The position numbers and the translations under genes are program-made. DNA of 64,000 nucleotides from an uncultured Thiohalocapsa sp. Its GTDB lineage: Bacteria; Pseudomonadota; Gammaproteobacteria; Chromatiales; Chromatiaceae. The notes beneath the pieces are model-generated. The model did not search any database. It had not been told where the DNA came from and saw only the letters and a program-made list of their open reading frames with translations. The stretch lies in the NCBI RefSeq assembly GCF_913062725.1, contig NZ_CAJXWY010000009.1, positions 1-64,000 of the forward strand. The letters are read 5' to 3'. This document shows, piece by piece, positions 40,550 to 49,268 of the stretch (its first letter is position 1; each line of letters begins with the position of its first letter).

Positions 40550-42001
40550 CTAAAGTGTCTTCAGATATTCCAGCAACGCGGTGCGCTCGGGCGGGCTCAG
40601 CTCGTCGCCGAAATTGTGCCCCTGGTTACCGTAGCCGCGCCTGGTGGTGTCGTAGACCCATTTTTGCGCGTCCAGGCTCGCGAACTGCTCCCGACCCCGG
40701 TCCAGTGTCCGATAGCGCCAGCCCAGTGCCGCCGGGTCGTAGTCCGGCTCGGCGCCGTCGTGGCGCCAGTAGGTGGGGCGCTTGCTGCTGTCCAACAGGG
40801 CCGCGATGGTGGGGACGGCGCCATTGTGCAGGTAGGGCGCCGTGGCCCAGACGCCGTCCAGGGGTGGTGCCACATAGCCGCGGCCGGGCACGGCATCGCC
40901 GTGGCGGCCGTAGAAGGAGGTCTCGAACCAGCGGATATAGTCTTTGGCATCGTCCACGGCGGCCTCGGCCATGGCGGGATCGGTGCCCACCTCGTCCAGG
41001 CCCACCAGCTTGTTCGGATAGTGCTCGCCGGCGCCGTAGCGGCCGTGGCATTCCTTGCACTCGCGGTTGAACACGCGCTCGCCGTCGGCGGCGAGGCCTG
41101 GGTCGATGGGCCAGGGGTAGGCGGGCGCCTCCAGCGTGGCCAGATAGGCGGCGACGTCGGTGAACCAGCGGTCGATCTCGCGGGCCTCGTCGACGCTGTC
41201 GGTGCAGGTGGTGGAGGCCAGAATCATGGTACCGACGTGATCGCCCCGGCCCTGGCCGTTGTAGAACACGGCGTGCTTCTTCTTCAGGTTCCACCAGGGT
41301 GGCACGCTCACGGGCAGCACCTCCGTGGGCGGCGGGTCCATCAGCGGCTCGTCCGACCAGGCGAGGGTTTTGGGGTCGCGATGGGCCATGAGGGCGAGGG
41401 TGATGGCCTGGGCCGGATTGGCGCCGACGGTGTCGGTCATGGTCCAGGGGGCGATGGCCGCGATCCGGTCCGCCCAGTCCCGCCAGGCGGCGGTCTCGGC
41501 TTCGCCTTCGACGTAGGCGCCGGCGGCCTCTACGGCCATGACGGGATCGCGGGTGAAGTCCAGGAATTCGTTGCCCAGGCCGATCACCAACTCGCCGTTG
41601 AGGGGGGCGGCATGGCAGCCGAGACAGTTGCTGGTGACCAGCTCGACGCCGCCGTCGGTGGTGTGGGCCGTGAGCTGGTAGGGCAGCTCGGCATTGCGGC
41701 CCTCGCGGCCCGGCAGCTCGTAGGCCGGTGCCGGCGCGCCGGTGCTGGCGACGTAGGCGCTGACGGGCAGCCCGCAAGTGACCACGGCGCGATTCAGCAG
41801 CGCTTGTCGCCCCACCTGGGGATCGCCGGGGCGCTGCGCGGCGGGCGGGATTGCGCCGGGCTCGGCGATGACCACTGCCGGCGGCGGCTCGCCGCAGCCG
41901 GCGAGGGCGAGCGCCAGGACGCCGGCGGCGAGCCAGGGACGTCCCCGAACAATGCGCACCAGGGCGGCGCCGGGCGGGCGGGGTGTGGACGGTGTGCGCA
42001 T
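40550..42001 (-). CDS. Di-haem c-type cytochrome lipoprotein (RoxA-like family)
   Basis: A periplasmic, lipid-anchored di-haem protein of ~483 residues. The lipobox LALAGC ends the signal peptide; haem motifs are CLGCH (~residue 130) and CKECH (~residue 330). Motifs such as WFETSFYGRHGDAVPG and GVWATAPYLHNGAVPTIAALLD are shared with the RoxA-like cytochrome group (rubber oxygenases and uncharacterised relatives) and with di-haem peroxidases. The actual reaction is unknown. The start at 42001 is uncertain: the frame continues upstream into a 15-bp repeat that supplies extra in-frame ATGs at 42067, 42052 and 42037. Confidence 0.83.
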   Translation of the reverse strand: MRTPSTPRPPGAALVRIVRGRPWLAAGVLALALAGCGEPPPAVVIAEPGAIPPAAQRPGDPQVGRQALLNRAVVTCGLPVSAYVASTGAPAPAYELPGREGRNAELPYQLTAHTTDGGVELVTSNCLGCHAAPLNGELVIGLGNEFLDFTRDPVMAVEAAGAYVEGEAETAAWRDWADRIAAIAPWTMTDTVGANPAQAITLALMAHRDPKTLAWSDEPLMDPPPTEVLPVSVPPWWNLKKKHAVFYNGQGRGDHVGTMILASTTCTDSVDEAREIDRWFTDVAAYLATLEAPAYPWPIDPGLAADGERVFNRECKECHGRYGAGEHYPNKLVGLDEVGTDPAMAEAAVDDAKDYIRWFETSFYGRHGDAVPGRGYVAPPLDGVWATAPYLHNGAVPTIAALLDSSKRPTYWRHDGAEPDYDPAALGWRYRTLDRGREQFASLDAQKWVYDTTRRGYGNQGHNFGDELSPPERTALLEYLKTL

Positions 42002-42030
42002 CAGCGCTGACGCAAGCGGACTGCTCTGGT

Positions 42031-42075
42031 GTGGCATGGGCTGGCGTGGCATGGGCTGGCGTGGCATGGGCTGGG
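42031..42075. repeat. 15-bp tandem repeat, three copies
   Basis: GTGGCATGGGCTGGC is repeated at 42031, 42046 and 42061 (last base of the third differs). On the minus strand each unit carries an ATG in frame with the di-haem cytochrome, encoding Met-Pro-Arg-Gln-Pro units. A change of copy number would keep the frame. Confidence 0.85.
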
Positions 42076-42266
42076 GGGGTCATGGGCCGGCGGGTCTATG
42101 CGCAACACGGCGCCGCCCGCGTCGGCCGTTATCGCAACATAAATGGGCACCGATTGGCATGCCCGTCGAGACCGGCGTGGTGTCCGTCGTGACAGACGCG
42201 GGGCGGCGATGGTTCCGGGGCGTCTGCATCGCCGCGGCCAGCGCCGGCGCCAGCCCGGGCTGGCGA

Positions 42267-43544
42267 TCAGCCGTCGGCGGCGTAGCCACTGAGGTCCATG
42301 CGCCCGCCTCCGCTGACGGGCCGGCCTGCGCGCGCGCCTTCCACGGTGATGGCGCCGCTCCAGAGCCGCTCGCCGAGCTCAAGCTCCTGCGCCGGGTGCA
42401 GCGCGCTGATGTCCAGCGACAAATCCAGCCCCGGCGCCACCAACCGCCAGCCGACGGGATAGGTGGCGACGCCGTCGGCGCTGCGCCAGACGGCAGCCGT
42501 GGGCGTCAGCGTCAGCGCCCGGCGCCGCAGCACCCGGGTGGCGCCGTCGGCGGCGATGAGCAGGCAGGTGGGAATGGGTGTGCCGCCGCCGGCACGGCGT
42601 CGGAGATGCAGGCATAGCAGCTCACTGCCGTCGTCCAGCTGCAGCAGAAAGCGGTTCAGGGCCAGCTGACCGCGGGTGCCGGCGAGGCCGGCACCGGCAC
42701 CGGCCGCGCCCCAGACATGGTCCAGCCAGGCGCTGCCGCTGACGGGGATCTCGGCACCCTGGTGTTGGAGCCGGCCGCTCAGCGCAAGCCTGGGCTCGGC
42801 GAGCCAGCGCAGGGCGGGCCCGCCGCCCTGCCCGGCGACGCCGGCGGCGCCGCCGTCGAGCAGCTGCGCGGCGGGTGTGATCACGGGCTTCTGTGCGGTC
42901 AGGGTCAGCTCCAGGCGGGTGCCATCGGCGACCAAGGCGAGCCGGCCGGGTATGGCCGTTGGCACACCATCGCGCACATCAAGCCGGGCGGCCGCCGGAG
43001 CGCCTTCGGACGCGCCGTCGAATCCGCTCACAGAGCTGCCCAGCAGCAAGCGCCAATCCTCCAGCCAGACCACGGGCGGGTCCGCGGCGGCGCCGGCGAG
43101 CCCGGCGGCCACGCGGCTGGCTCGCTGCGCGCGCACGGGGGCGCCGTTCTCCGGCACCAGCACGAAGCGCCCGAGCAGCAGCCCGTCGGCGGCCAGCCCA
43201 GAGGCACGCCCGCCGTCGCCGCCGGGTGGGCGCAGCCCCAGACGCACCAGCGTGAGGTGCAGACCGTAGCGGCGGCCATCGTCGGCGCGTAACTGGCCGC
43301 TCAGGTCCCAGAGCTCGGTCCGAAAGGCGGGGTGCGGCCCCAGATCCTGCGGCAGCTCAGGGCGCCAGTCGGCGCCCGCCTCCGGCACCGCGAAGCCGTC
43401 AGTCGCCGGCAGGGCCGCGGCGAGCGCCGCCGGGTCCAGCAGTTGGGGACTGGCCACATCGGCTGTCGGCCAGAGCTTCCAGGCACTGAGGGCGATCAGT
43501 GCCACCGCCAGCCAGGGCAGCGCCCGTGTGAGCATGGGGCGCAT
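42267..43544 (-). CDS. AttH/CrtC-like lipocalin-domain protein
   Basis: A ~425-residue protein with one N-terminal hydrophobic segment (LPWLAVALIALSAWKLW), so exported or membrane anchored. The body resembles the AttH / carotenoid 1,2-hydratase-like double lipocalin family: WDLSGQLRADDGRRYGLHLTLVR early, and GSAWLDHVWGAAG in the middle. That motif is normally WxDHEW; here the conserved Glu is Val, and the following GWDWF-like stretch is GQLALNRF, so ligand binding or catalysis may be altered. In many genomes it sits with ABC-transporter permeases; here it stands beside an M48 protease instead. ATG 43535 is an alternative start. Confidence 0.75.
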   Translation of the reverse strand: MRPMLTRALPWLAVALIALSAWKLWPTADVASPQLLDPAALAAALPATDGFAVPEAGADWRPELPQDLGPHPAFRTELWDLSGQLRADDGRRYGLHLTLVRLGLRPPGGDGGRASGLAADGLLLGRFVLVPENGAPVRAQRASRVAAGLAGAAADPPVVWLEDWRLLLGSSVSGFDGASEGAPAAARLDVRDGVPTAIPGRLALVADGTRLELTLTAQKPVITPAAQLLDGGAAGVAGQGGGPALRWLAEPRLALSGRLQHQGAEIPVSGSAWLDHVWGAAGAGAGLAGTRGQLALNRFLLQLDDGSELLCLHLRRRAGGGTPIPTCLLIAADGATRVLRRRALTLTPTAAVWRSADGVATYPVGWRLVAPGLDLSLDISALHPAQELELGERLWSGAITVEGARAGRPVSGGGRMDLSGYAADG

Positions 43545-43581
43545 CAGTGCCACCGCCTGGGTCGGGTGCAGCGCGCATCCA

Positions 43582-44463
43582 TCAGGCGTTGCTGGCCCTG
43601 GCGTATTCCGCCTGGGCCCGCGGCAGCAGGGCGCGCAGCTCGGCGATGCGCCGGTCATCCAGCGGATGGGTGCTCAGGAACTCCGGCGGTTTGCCGCCGC
43701 CCTGCTTGCGGTTGTAGGCCTGGAAGCGCTCCCAGAAGGCGATGGCCTCGCGCGGGTCATAGCCGGCGCGGGCCATGTAGACCAGTCCCAGCTCGTCCGC
43801 CTCCAGCTCGTGCACCCGGGAGTAAGGCAGCAGCACGCCCACCTGGGCGCCAATCCCGTAGGCCTGCATGACGCCCTGGCGGGCACCGGGGGCGTTCTGC
43901 GCCAGTGCCACATCGGCGATGACACCCAGCGCCTGCAGCCCCAGGGTCTGGGAAGCCCGCTCGGCGCCGTGACGGGCCACCACATGCCCCACCTCGTGGG
44001 CGAGCACCGTGGCCAGGCCGGCTTCGGTCTTGGTGATCTCGAGGATGCCGCTGTTGACGCCCACCTTGCCGCCCGGCAGTGCGAAGGCGTTGGGCGTGTC
44101 GTCCTCGAACAGGACGAACTCCCAATCGGCATACTCCACCGGCGCCACCTTGGCGATACGCCGACCGACCCGCCGTATCATGTCGGCGTTCTTGCCACTT
44201 TTGATGGACGGCTTCTCCCGCTTGAGCTGCGTGAAGGCCTTGAGCCCCATCTCGGCCTCCTGTGCCGGACTCATGAGGATGAGCTGGCTGCGGCCGGTCT
44301 CGGGGGCCGTGGCACAGCCTACGGCCACGACGGTTGCCAGCAGCGCCGCCGAGAAGCACCAGAGCAGTGTCCGGGGCCGGGTCTTGCGCTGGGTCTTGCG
44401 CTGGGTTGGGGGCAGGGTTGGGGGCTGGGCTTGGAGCCGGAACTGTCGCTGGCAGGGGCGCAT
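43582..44463 (-). CDS. M48 family metalloprotease lipoprotein
   Basis: A 293-residue zinc metallopeptidase anchored by a lipobox (TVVAVGCA) after a hydrophobic segment. The zinc site is HEVGH (in TVLAHEVGHVVARHG), with the third ligand Glu in VHELEADELG, and STHPLDDRRIAELRALL follows, as in the Oma1/LoiP/YcaL type. It probably acts in envelope quality control at the periplasmic face. The N-terminus has a repeat-rich basic stretch (TQRKTQRKTRP) before the hydrophobic core. GGAGGA lies ~10 bases before the ATG. Confidence 0.9.
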   Translation of the reverse strand: MRPCQRQFRLQAQPPTLPPTQRKTQRKTRPRTLLWCFSAALLATVVAVGCATAPETGRSQLILMSPAQEAEMGLKAFTQLKREKPSIKSGKNADMIRRVGRRIAKVAPVEYADWEFVLFEDDTPNAFALPGGKVGVNSGILEITKTEAGLATVLAHEVGHVVARHGAERASQTLGLQALGVIADVALAQNAPGARQGVMQAYGIGAQVGVLLPYSRVHELEADELGLVYMARAGYDPREAIAFWERFQAYNRKQGGGKPPEFLSTHPLDDRRIAELRALLPRAQAEYARASNA

Positions 44464-44481
44464 GGATCTTGTCCTCCGTGG

Positions 44482-45888
44482 TTAGCAGACCGCCGCGCGC
44501 ATCTCGGCGAGTATGTCCGGCGGCACCGGTGCCAGGCGACCGTCGGTGTCCAGCGCCAGGCGCCCCGTGGGCACTTGGCCCAGCACCTGCGGGCCATCGC
44601 CGGTGAGGCGGCAGATATCACCATTGCCGATGACGGCGACGCGGGGCACATGGCAGCCGCGGGCGATGTCCGCATTGGTGCGCAGGTGCCGGGGCGTACC
44701 GTGGGTGGGCACCACCGCCGGCGGCTGCACCCAATCATACAGCCGCTTCAGGTCCTCCGCCGCCGGGTGGCCGGAGACATGGACATGGGCATCGGCATCG
44801 GTGACCAGCGCGCAGCCCAGCGCCCGCAACCGGGCTTGTACCTGCTGCACCGGGCGCTCGTTGCCCGGGATAAGCTTGGAGGAGAAAACGATGGTGTCGC
44901 CCGGGTCCAGCAGGATATCCCGATGGCTGTCCGCGGCCATGCGTGCCAGGGCCGAGCGCGGCTCGCCCTGGCTGCCGGTACAGGCCGCCAGCACCTCCTC
45001 CCGCGGCAGATAGCCCAGATGGCGGGCGTCCACCAGCTCGGGCAGGTCCGCCGGCCAATGGCCGGTGGCGCGGGCCACGGCCACCATCCGCTCCATGGCC
45101 TGACCGATGACACCGAAGCGCCGACCGGTGGCGTCGGCGACCCGCGCCAGGGTCACCAGTCGCGCGACATTGCTGGCGAAGGACGTCACCACCACGCGAC
45201 CGACGGCGGCGTCGACGATGTCTGTCAGCGGCGCGAGCAGCCCGGCCTCGGAGCCCGTGCTGCCGGGCACCACGGCGTTGGTGGAATCGCACACCATGGC
45301 CAGCACCGGCTCGCGGCGCAGCCGGCGCAGGCGCTTGACGTCGTAGCACGCGCCGATGACGGGTCCGTCGTCCAGCTTCCAGTCACCGGTGTGGAACACC
45401 GCCCCGGCCGGGGTGCTGATGAGCACCGCATTGGGCTCGGGGATGCTGTGGGTCATGCCGATGTACTCGACATGGAAGGGGCCCGCTTCGAAGCGCGCCC
45501 CCAACGGCAGCGCGTGCACCGGCACGTCGTCGAGGCCGGCGCGGGCGAGCTTGTGGCGGGCGATGGCGGCGGTGAATGGCGTGGCGTAGACCGGGCATTT
45601 GAGCCGCTTCCACAGATGGGCGATGGCGCCGACGTGGTCCTCGTGGGCGTGGGTGAGCACGATGCCGGCGAGGCGCTGGCGGCGACTGGCGATGAAGGCC
45701 GGATCCGCCATGAGGACGTCGTAGTCCGGGAAGGCGTCGCCGCCGAAGGTGATGCCGATGTCGACGATGAGCCAATGGCCGTCGTGGCCATAGAGGTTCA
45801 GGTTCATGCCGATCTCCCCCGTGCCGCCGAGGGGCAGGAAGAGCACTTCGTCGGCGCGGGGGTCGGTGTCGGCGGCGAAGGCGGTCAT
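44482..45888 (-). CDS. RNase J-like metallo-beta-lactamase-fold ribonuclease
   Basis: A cytoplasmic beta-CASP enzyme of 468 residues, likely acting on RNA. It has FLPLGGTGEIGMN, HAHEDHVGAI (zinc site), GMTHSIPEPNAV, HTGDWKLD, and the beta-CASP motifs ACTGSQGEPRSAL, SSKLIPGNE, HVSGHPAAEDLKRLYDW and PTHGTPRHL, all in RNase J order. It is ~90 residues shorter than classical RNase J (about 555) and seems to lack the C-terminal domain. RNase J is uncommon in gammaproteobacteria, and the motifs look closest to the alphaproteobacterial type. The start at 45888 directly precedes the conserved fold. The M48 gene follows 18 bp downstream. Confidence 0.87.
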   Translation of the reverse strand: MTAFAADTDPRADEVLFLPLGGTGEIGMNLNLYGHDGHWLIVDIGITFGGDAFPDYDVLMADPAFIASRRQRLAGIVLTHAHEDHVGAIAHLWKRLKCPVYATPFTAAIARHKLARAGLDDVPVHALPLGARFEAGPFHVEYIGMTHSIPEPNAVLISTPAGAVFHTGDWKLDDGPVIGACYDVKRLRRLRREPVLAMVCDSTNAVVPGSTGSEAGLLAPLTDIVDAAVGRVVVTSFASNVARLVTLARVADATGRRFGVIGQAMERMVAVARATGHWPADLPELVDARHLGYLPREEVLAACTGSQGEPRSALARMAADSHRDILLDPGDTIVFSSKLIPGNERPVQQVQARLRALGCALVTDADAHVHVSGHPAAEDLKRLYDWVQPPAVVPTHGTPRHLRTNADIARGCHVPRVAVIGNGDICRLTGDGPQVLGQVPTGRLALDTDGRLAPVPPDILAEMRAAVC

Positions 45889-46125
45889 GCGCGCGTGTGG
45901 GTGGGTTGGTCTGGTTGCGGTGATCGTGTCGTGTGGGACAACGGGACAGTCCAAGCATTCCAGCGCCGCACCGGCGTCGGCACTTCCGTTGTTCTCCGTC
46001 AGCCGCCCATGTCATGACACCGTAGTAGACTCAACAAGTAAGGGGTGATGCGGCCGGTGCCGATGGCGGCTGCCGGCAGCTCCGCCGACGCCCCGCGGAT
46101 CAGAACAGCTCCTGAGGAGGCGCCC

Positions 46126-46512
46126 GTGCGCATGCACATCCGGCACGAAACACTTTGCAGCCTGATCGCCCTGGCCAGGGAGTTCCAGGCCAAGGAGGCC
46201 GTCTGCATCCCGCAGGAAGGCGAGAGCTCATCCGAGGACTGGGCGCTGCAGATGCTCGCCGACCACGGTGGCGATTACAACGTCGGCGAATTCCGCAGTA
46301 TCGTCCACGACCTCTCGGAGCGCCAGCGCGCCGAGTTGGTGGCCCTGATGTGGGTGGGGCGTGGTGACTACAGCGCCGACGAGTGGGAGCAGGCCGTGGA
46401 CGACGCCATCGGCGACTACAGCATCCGCGCCGACGAGTATGTGCTCGCGCACCCGATGGTGTCGGATTATCTCGAAGAGGGGATGATCGCCCTCGACATC
46501 GCCTGCGACTGA
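46126..46512 (+). CDS. DUF3775 domain protein
   Basis: A 128-residue acidic soluble protein of the DUF3775 family, function unknown. The DUF covers most of it: EFRSIVHDLSERQRAELVALMWVGRGDY then EYVLAHPMVSDYLEEGM. GTG 46126 is chosen because AGGAGG lies five bases upstream; ATG 46132 would be 11 bases away. It is divergent from the RNase J-like gene and convergent with aceK. Confidence 0.82.
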   Translation: MRMHIRHETLCSLIALAREFQAKEAVCIPQEGESSSEDWALQMLADHGGDYNVGEFRSIVHDLSERQRAELVALMWVGRGDYSADEWEQAVDDAIGDYSIRADEYVLAHPMVSDYLEEGMIALDIACD

Positions 46513-46614
46513 CCCGGGCGTGGGGGTGTCCGGCCCGGCGGCCTGTTGAGGCTCACGCCAACCCGACGCATAGCCACCCACAAGCGCGCAGGGGCCATAC
46601 TGCCAGCGCGCGCC

Positions 46615-48372
46615 TTAATCACATGACGCCTGTGCGCCGGTGGTGTCCGACGGCGCCCCGAAACGCCGTGCGCCGGGATACGGAAACACATCCACCATGG
46701 CGCCCGTACGGATGGCGCCCTGGCACTCACGCCACCAGGCCGGCTCGAAGATCTCGGCATGGCAGGCGTGAAAGGCCTTGCGGAAGCGGGGCTCGGTGAG
46801 GAGAAAGGTGGCGAACTCCTCGGGGAAGACGTCAGCGGGGCCCGCCGTGTACCACGGCTCCTCCGCCAGCTCCATCTCCGGGAACGGCGCCTCGGGGATA
46901 TCGCGGAAGTTGCACTCGGTCAGATAGCAGAGCTCGTCGTAGTCGTAGAACACCACCCGGCCCTGGCGGGTGACGCCGAAGTTCTTGAACAGAAAGTCGC
47001 CCGGAAAGATGTTGGCCGCCGCAAGCTGCTTGATGGCATCGCCATATTCCCGTGCGGCATGGGTGATGTCCTCGTCGTCGGCGCTGGCCAGAAAGAGGTT
47101 CAGCGGCGACATGCGCCGCTCGATGTAGAGGTGCTTCACGATCACCCGATCGCCCTCCACCGTCATGCTGCCGGCGCACTCCTGGCGCAGCAGGGCAATG
47201 AGCTCGTCGGAAAAGCGCGCCCGCGGGAAGGCGACATGGGAATACTCCCAGGAGTCCGCCATGCGTCCGACGCGGTCGTGCAGCTTCACCAGCCGGTATT
47301 TGTCCATCACCTGCTCGGGAGTCATCTCCTTCGGCGGCGGGAAGCGGTCCTTGATGACCTTGAACACGAACGGGAACGACGGCAGCGTGAACACGCACAT
47401 CACCATGCCGCGGATGCCGGGGGCGACGACGAACTGATCCGACGAATAGCGCAGATGCTTGAGGAAATCCCGATAGAACTCGGCCTTACCGAACTTCTGC
47501 AGGCCGATGGCCGTGTAGAGTTCCGCCTTGGACTTGTGCGGCATAAGCGGGCGCAGGAACTCCACCACCGCCGCCGGCACCTCGGTGTCCACCAGGAAAT
47601 AGGCGCGTGAAAAGCTGAACACATTGGCCAGCTCATCGGCGCCGGCCAGCAGTGCGTCCACGTAGAGCCCGCCTTGCTCATCGTTCAGAATCGGTACCGC
47701 GAAGGGGATTTGCTGGGCGCCGTTGATGGCCTTGCCGATGATGTATGCCGCCTTGTTGCGAAAGAACGGCGTCGAGAGCACCGCCAATTGGAAGTTCTGG
47801 TGCCGGGCGCGGTTGGCTGGGAAGCGCTCGCGGATGGCGTTCATGAGATTGCGCACGTCGCGGCGGCGATCCCGAAACGGTAGCGCGAAGTCCATGTCGC
47901 GCAGGACATCGGCGATGACGGCGGCGAACCCGTGGCGATCTGGATAGTAGGGCCGGAAGATGGGCACCTCCGCCTCCAGGTGCTCGGTGGAGAGCATAGG
48001 CCAGACGAAGATGTAAGCGTTGTTGTAGTAGCGGCGGTCGAACAGCCGACAGAACACGGAGTTGTAGAAGGTCTCGGCCAGTTCCGGCTGGCGGTGCTGG
48101 GGCAGCAGCCGCGAATACTCCACCTTGACCCGTCGCCAGAGGTTGTCGTCGGCGGTGCGCAAATGGAATTCCCGGCGCAGCACGGCGACGGTTTCGCCGA
48201 CCCGGCAGTCGTAGAAGTCGATGCGCTCGCGCGCGCAGCCCTGCGCCGCCGCCCAGTCCGCCTGCTCGAAATGCAGCCGCGCGTCGGCGGTGATGGCGCG
48301 GAACAGCCGGTAGTGGCGCTCGAAGCCATCGAGGATGGCCTCGGCGATCTGCTTGGCTTCGAGCCAGGCCAT
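46615..48372 (-). CDS. aceK: Isocitrate dehydrogenase kinase/phosphatase
   Basis: AceK phosphorylates and dephosphorylates isocitrate dehydrogenase, setting flux between the TCA cycle and glyoxylate shunt. The 585-residue length is normal. Signatures: an N-terminal helical regulatory half (DGFERHYRLFRAITADARLHFE), the ATP-binding region APGIRGMVMCVFTLPSFP with FKVIKDRFP, and the catalytic YDYDELCYLTECNFR. It lies on the same strand and downstream of rraA and aceA, with ~250 bp after rraA. The short stretch between (48373-48619) holds no convincing gene. Confidence 0.96.
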   Translation of the reverse strand: MAWLEAKQIAEAILDGFERHYRLFRAITADARLHFEQADWAAAQGCARERIDFYDCRVGETVAVLRREFHLRTADDNLWRRVKVEYSRLLPQHRQPELAETFYNSVFCRLFDRRYYNNAYIFVWPMLSTEHLEAEVPIFRPYYPDRHGFAAVIADVLRDMDFALPFRDRRRDVRNLMNAIRERFPANRARHQNFQLAVLSTPFFRNKAAYIIGKAINGAQQIPFAVPILNDEQGGLYVDALLAGADELANVFSFSRAYFLVDTEVPAAVVEFLRPLMPHKSKAELYTAIGLQKFGKAEFYRDFLKHLRYSSDQFVVAPGIRGMVMCVFTLPSFPFVFKVIKDRFPPPKEMTPEQVMDKYRLVKLHDRVGRMADSWEYSHVAFPRARFSDELIALLRQECAGSMTVEGDRVIVKHLYIERRMSPLNLFLASADDEDITHAAREYGDAIKQLAAANIFPGDFLFKNFGVTRQGRVVFYDYDELCYLTECNFRDIPEAPFPEMELAEEPWYTAGPADVFPEEFATFLLTEPRFRKAFHACHAEIFEPAWWRECQGAIRTGAMVDVFPYPGARRFGAPSDTTGAQASCD

Positions 48373-48619
48373 TTATCGGCGCGCCACCCGGCGGGATGGG
48401 TCGGTGCCGGCGACGCCATCGCGCGCGGTGCCGTGGGCATGGCTGTCGCTGGTGTGCGGCGCGGATGCGTCGGGCGGGGCGTGCGCCGGGAGGCGCCCAC
48501 CGAGCAGGGCCGACGTGAGGGCGCCACCGTTTGGCATGCACAGGCGGTGCAGCAGATGGTGGTTGGCGGTCGGGGCTGGCATCCGATCAATCCTCGATGA
48601 CTCACCCGTGAAGGCGGCT

Positions 48620-49102
48620 TCAGATCAGCCGCTGCGGGGCGATCAGCACGCCGTCGGCGTCAGCGTACACCCAATCACCGGGCGTTACCGACACGCCTGC
48701 GATCTCCACCGGCAGATCCCGCTGGCCCTCGCCCCGGCGCGTGCTCTTGCGCGGGGTGCTGGCCAGCGCCTTGACGCCGAGGTCCATGCGGGCGAGCGCG
48801 GCGGTGTCGCGGACACAACCGCTGAGGACGACCCCGGCCCAGCCGTGCTCGACGGCGCTGGCAGCGATGAGATCGCCGAGCATGGCGCAGCGCAGCGAAC
48901 CGCCACAGTCCGCCACCAGCACCCGACCGGCGCCGGGCTGCGCGAGCGCCTCCTTGATGCGGGTATTGTCCTCGAAGCACTTGACGGTGACGGCTTCGCC
49001 GGCGAAGGCGATACGCCCGCCGAAGTCGCGCAGGTGCGGCTGGCAGACACGCAGCGCATCGCCGTGGCGGTCGTAGAGATCGGCGGTGGATAGATCGGGC
49101 AT
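48620..49102 (-). CDS. rraA: RraA family protein (RNase E inhibitor / aldolase fold)
   Basis: A 160-residue protein with the RraA fold. Motifs: DLYDRHGDALRVCQP, FGGRIAFAGEAVTVKCFEDN, VADCGGSLRCAMLGDLIA and VVLSGCVRDTAAL, matching the proteobacterial RraA group. Members inhibit RNase E; relatives are class II HMG/oxaloacetate aldolases, and sequence alone cannot exclude that. The start at 49102 is at the family N-terminus; the upstream frame is Arg/Pro-rich and not coding. It sits between aceA and aceK on the same strand. Confidence 0.9.
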   Translation of the reverse strand: MPDLSTADLYDRHGDALRVCQPHLRDFGGRIAFAGEAVTVKCFEDNTRIKEALAQPGAGRVLVADCGGSLRCAMLGDLIAASAVEHGWAGVVLSGCVRDTAALARMDLGVKALASTPRKSTRRGEGQRDLPVEIAGVSVTPGDWVYADADGVLIAPQRLI

Positions 49103-49268
49103 CCGGATGTCTCGATGTGGCGCCGGACCCCGGCGCGGCGAGTGACCCGCAGAGGGGAGGCGTGACTGCTGGCTGTTGCCCGGCGCCTGCGGTGCGGCGC
49201 CGACCGCATGAATGCTGCGGTGCACCGGGGGCGGTGCGCGGGGGCGCCGCACGCAACCCCCGCTGCGC

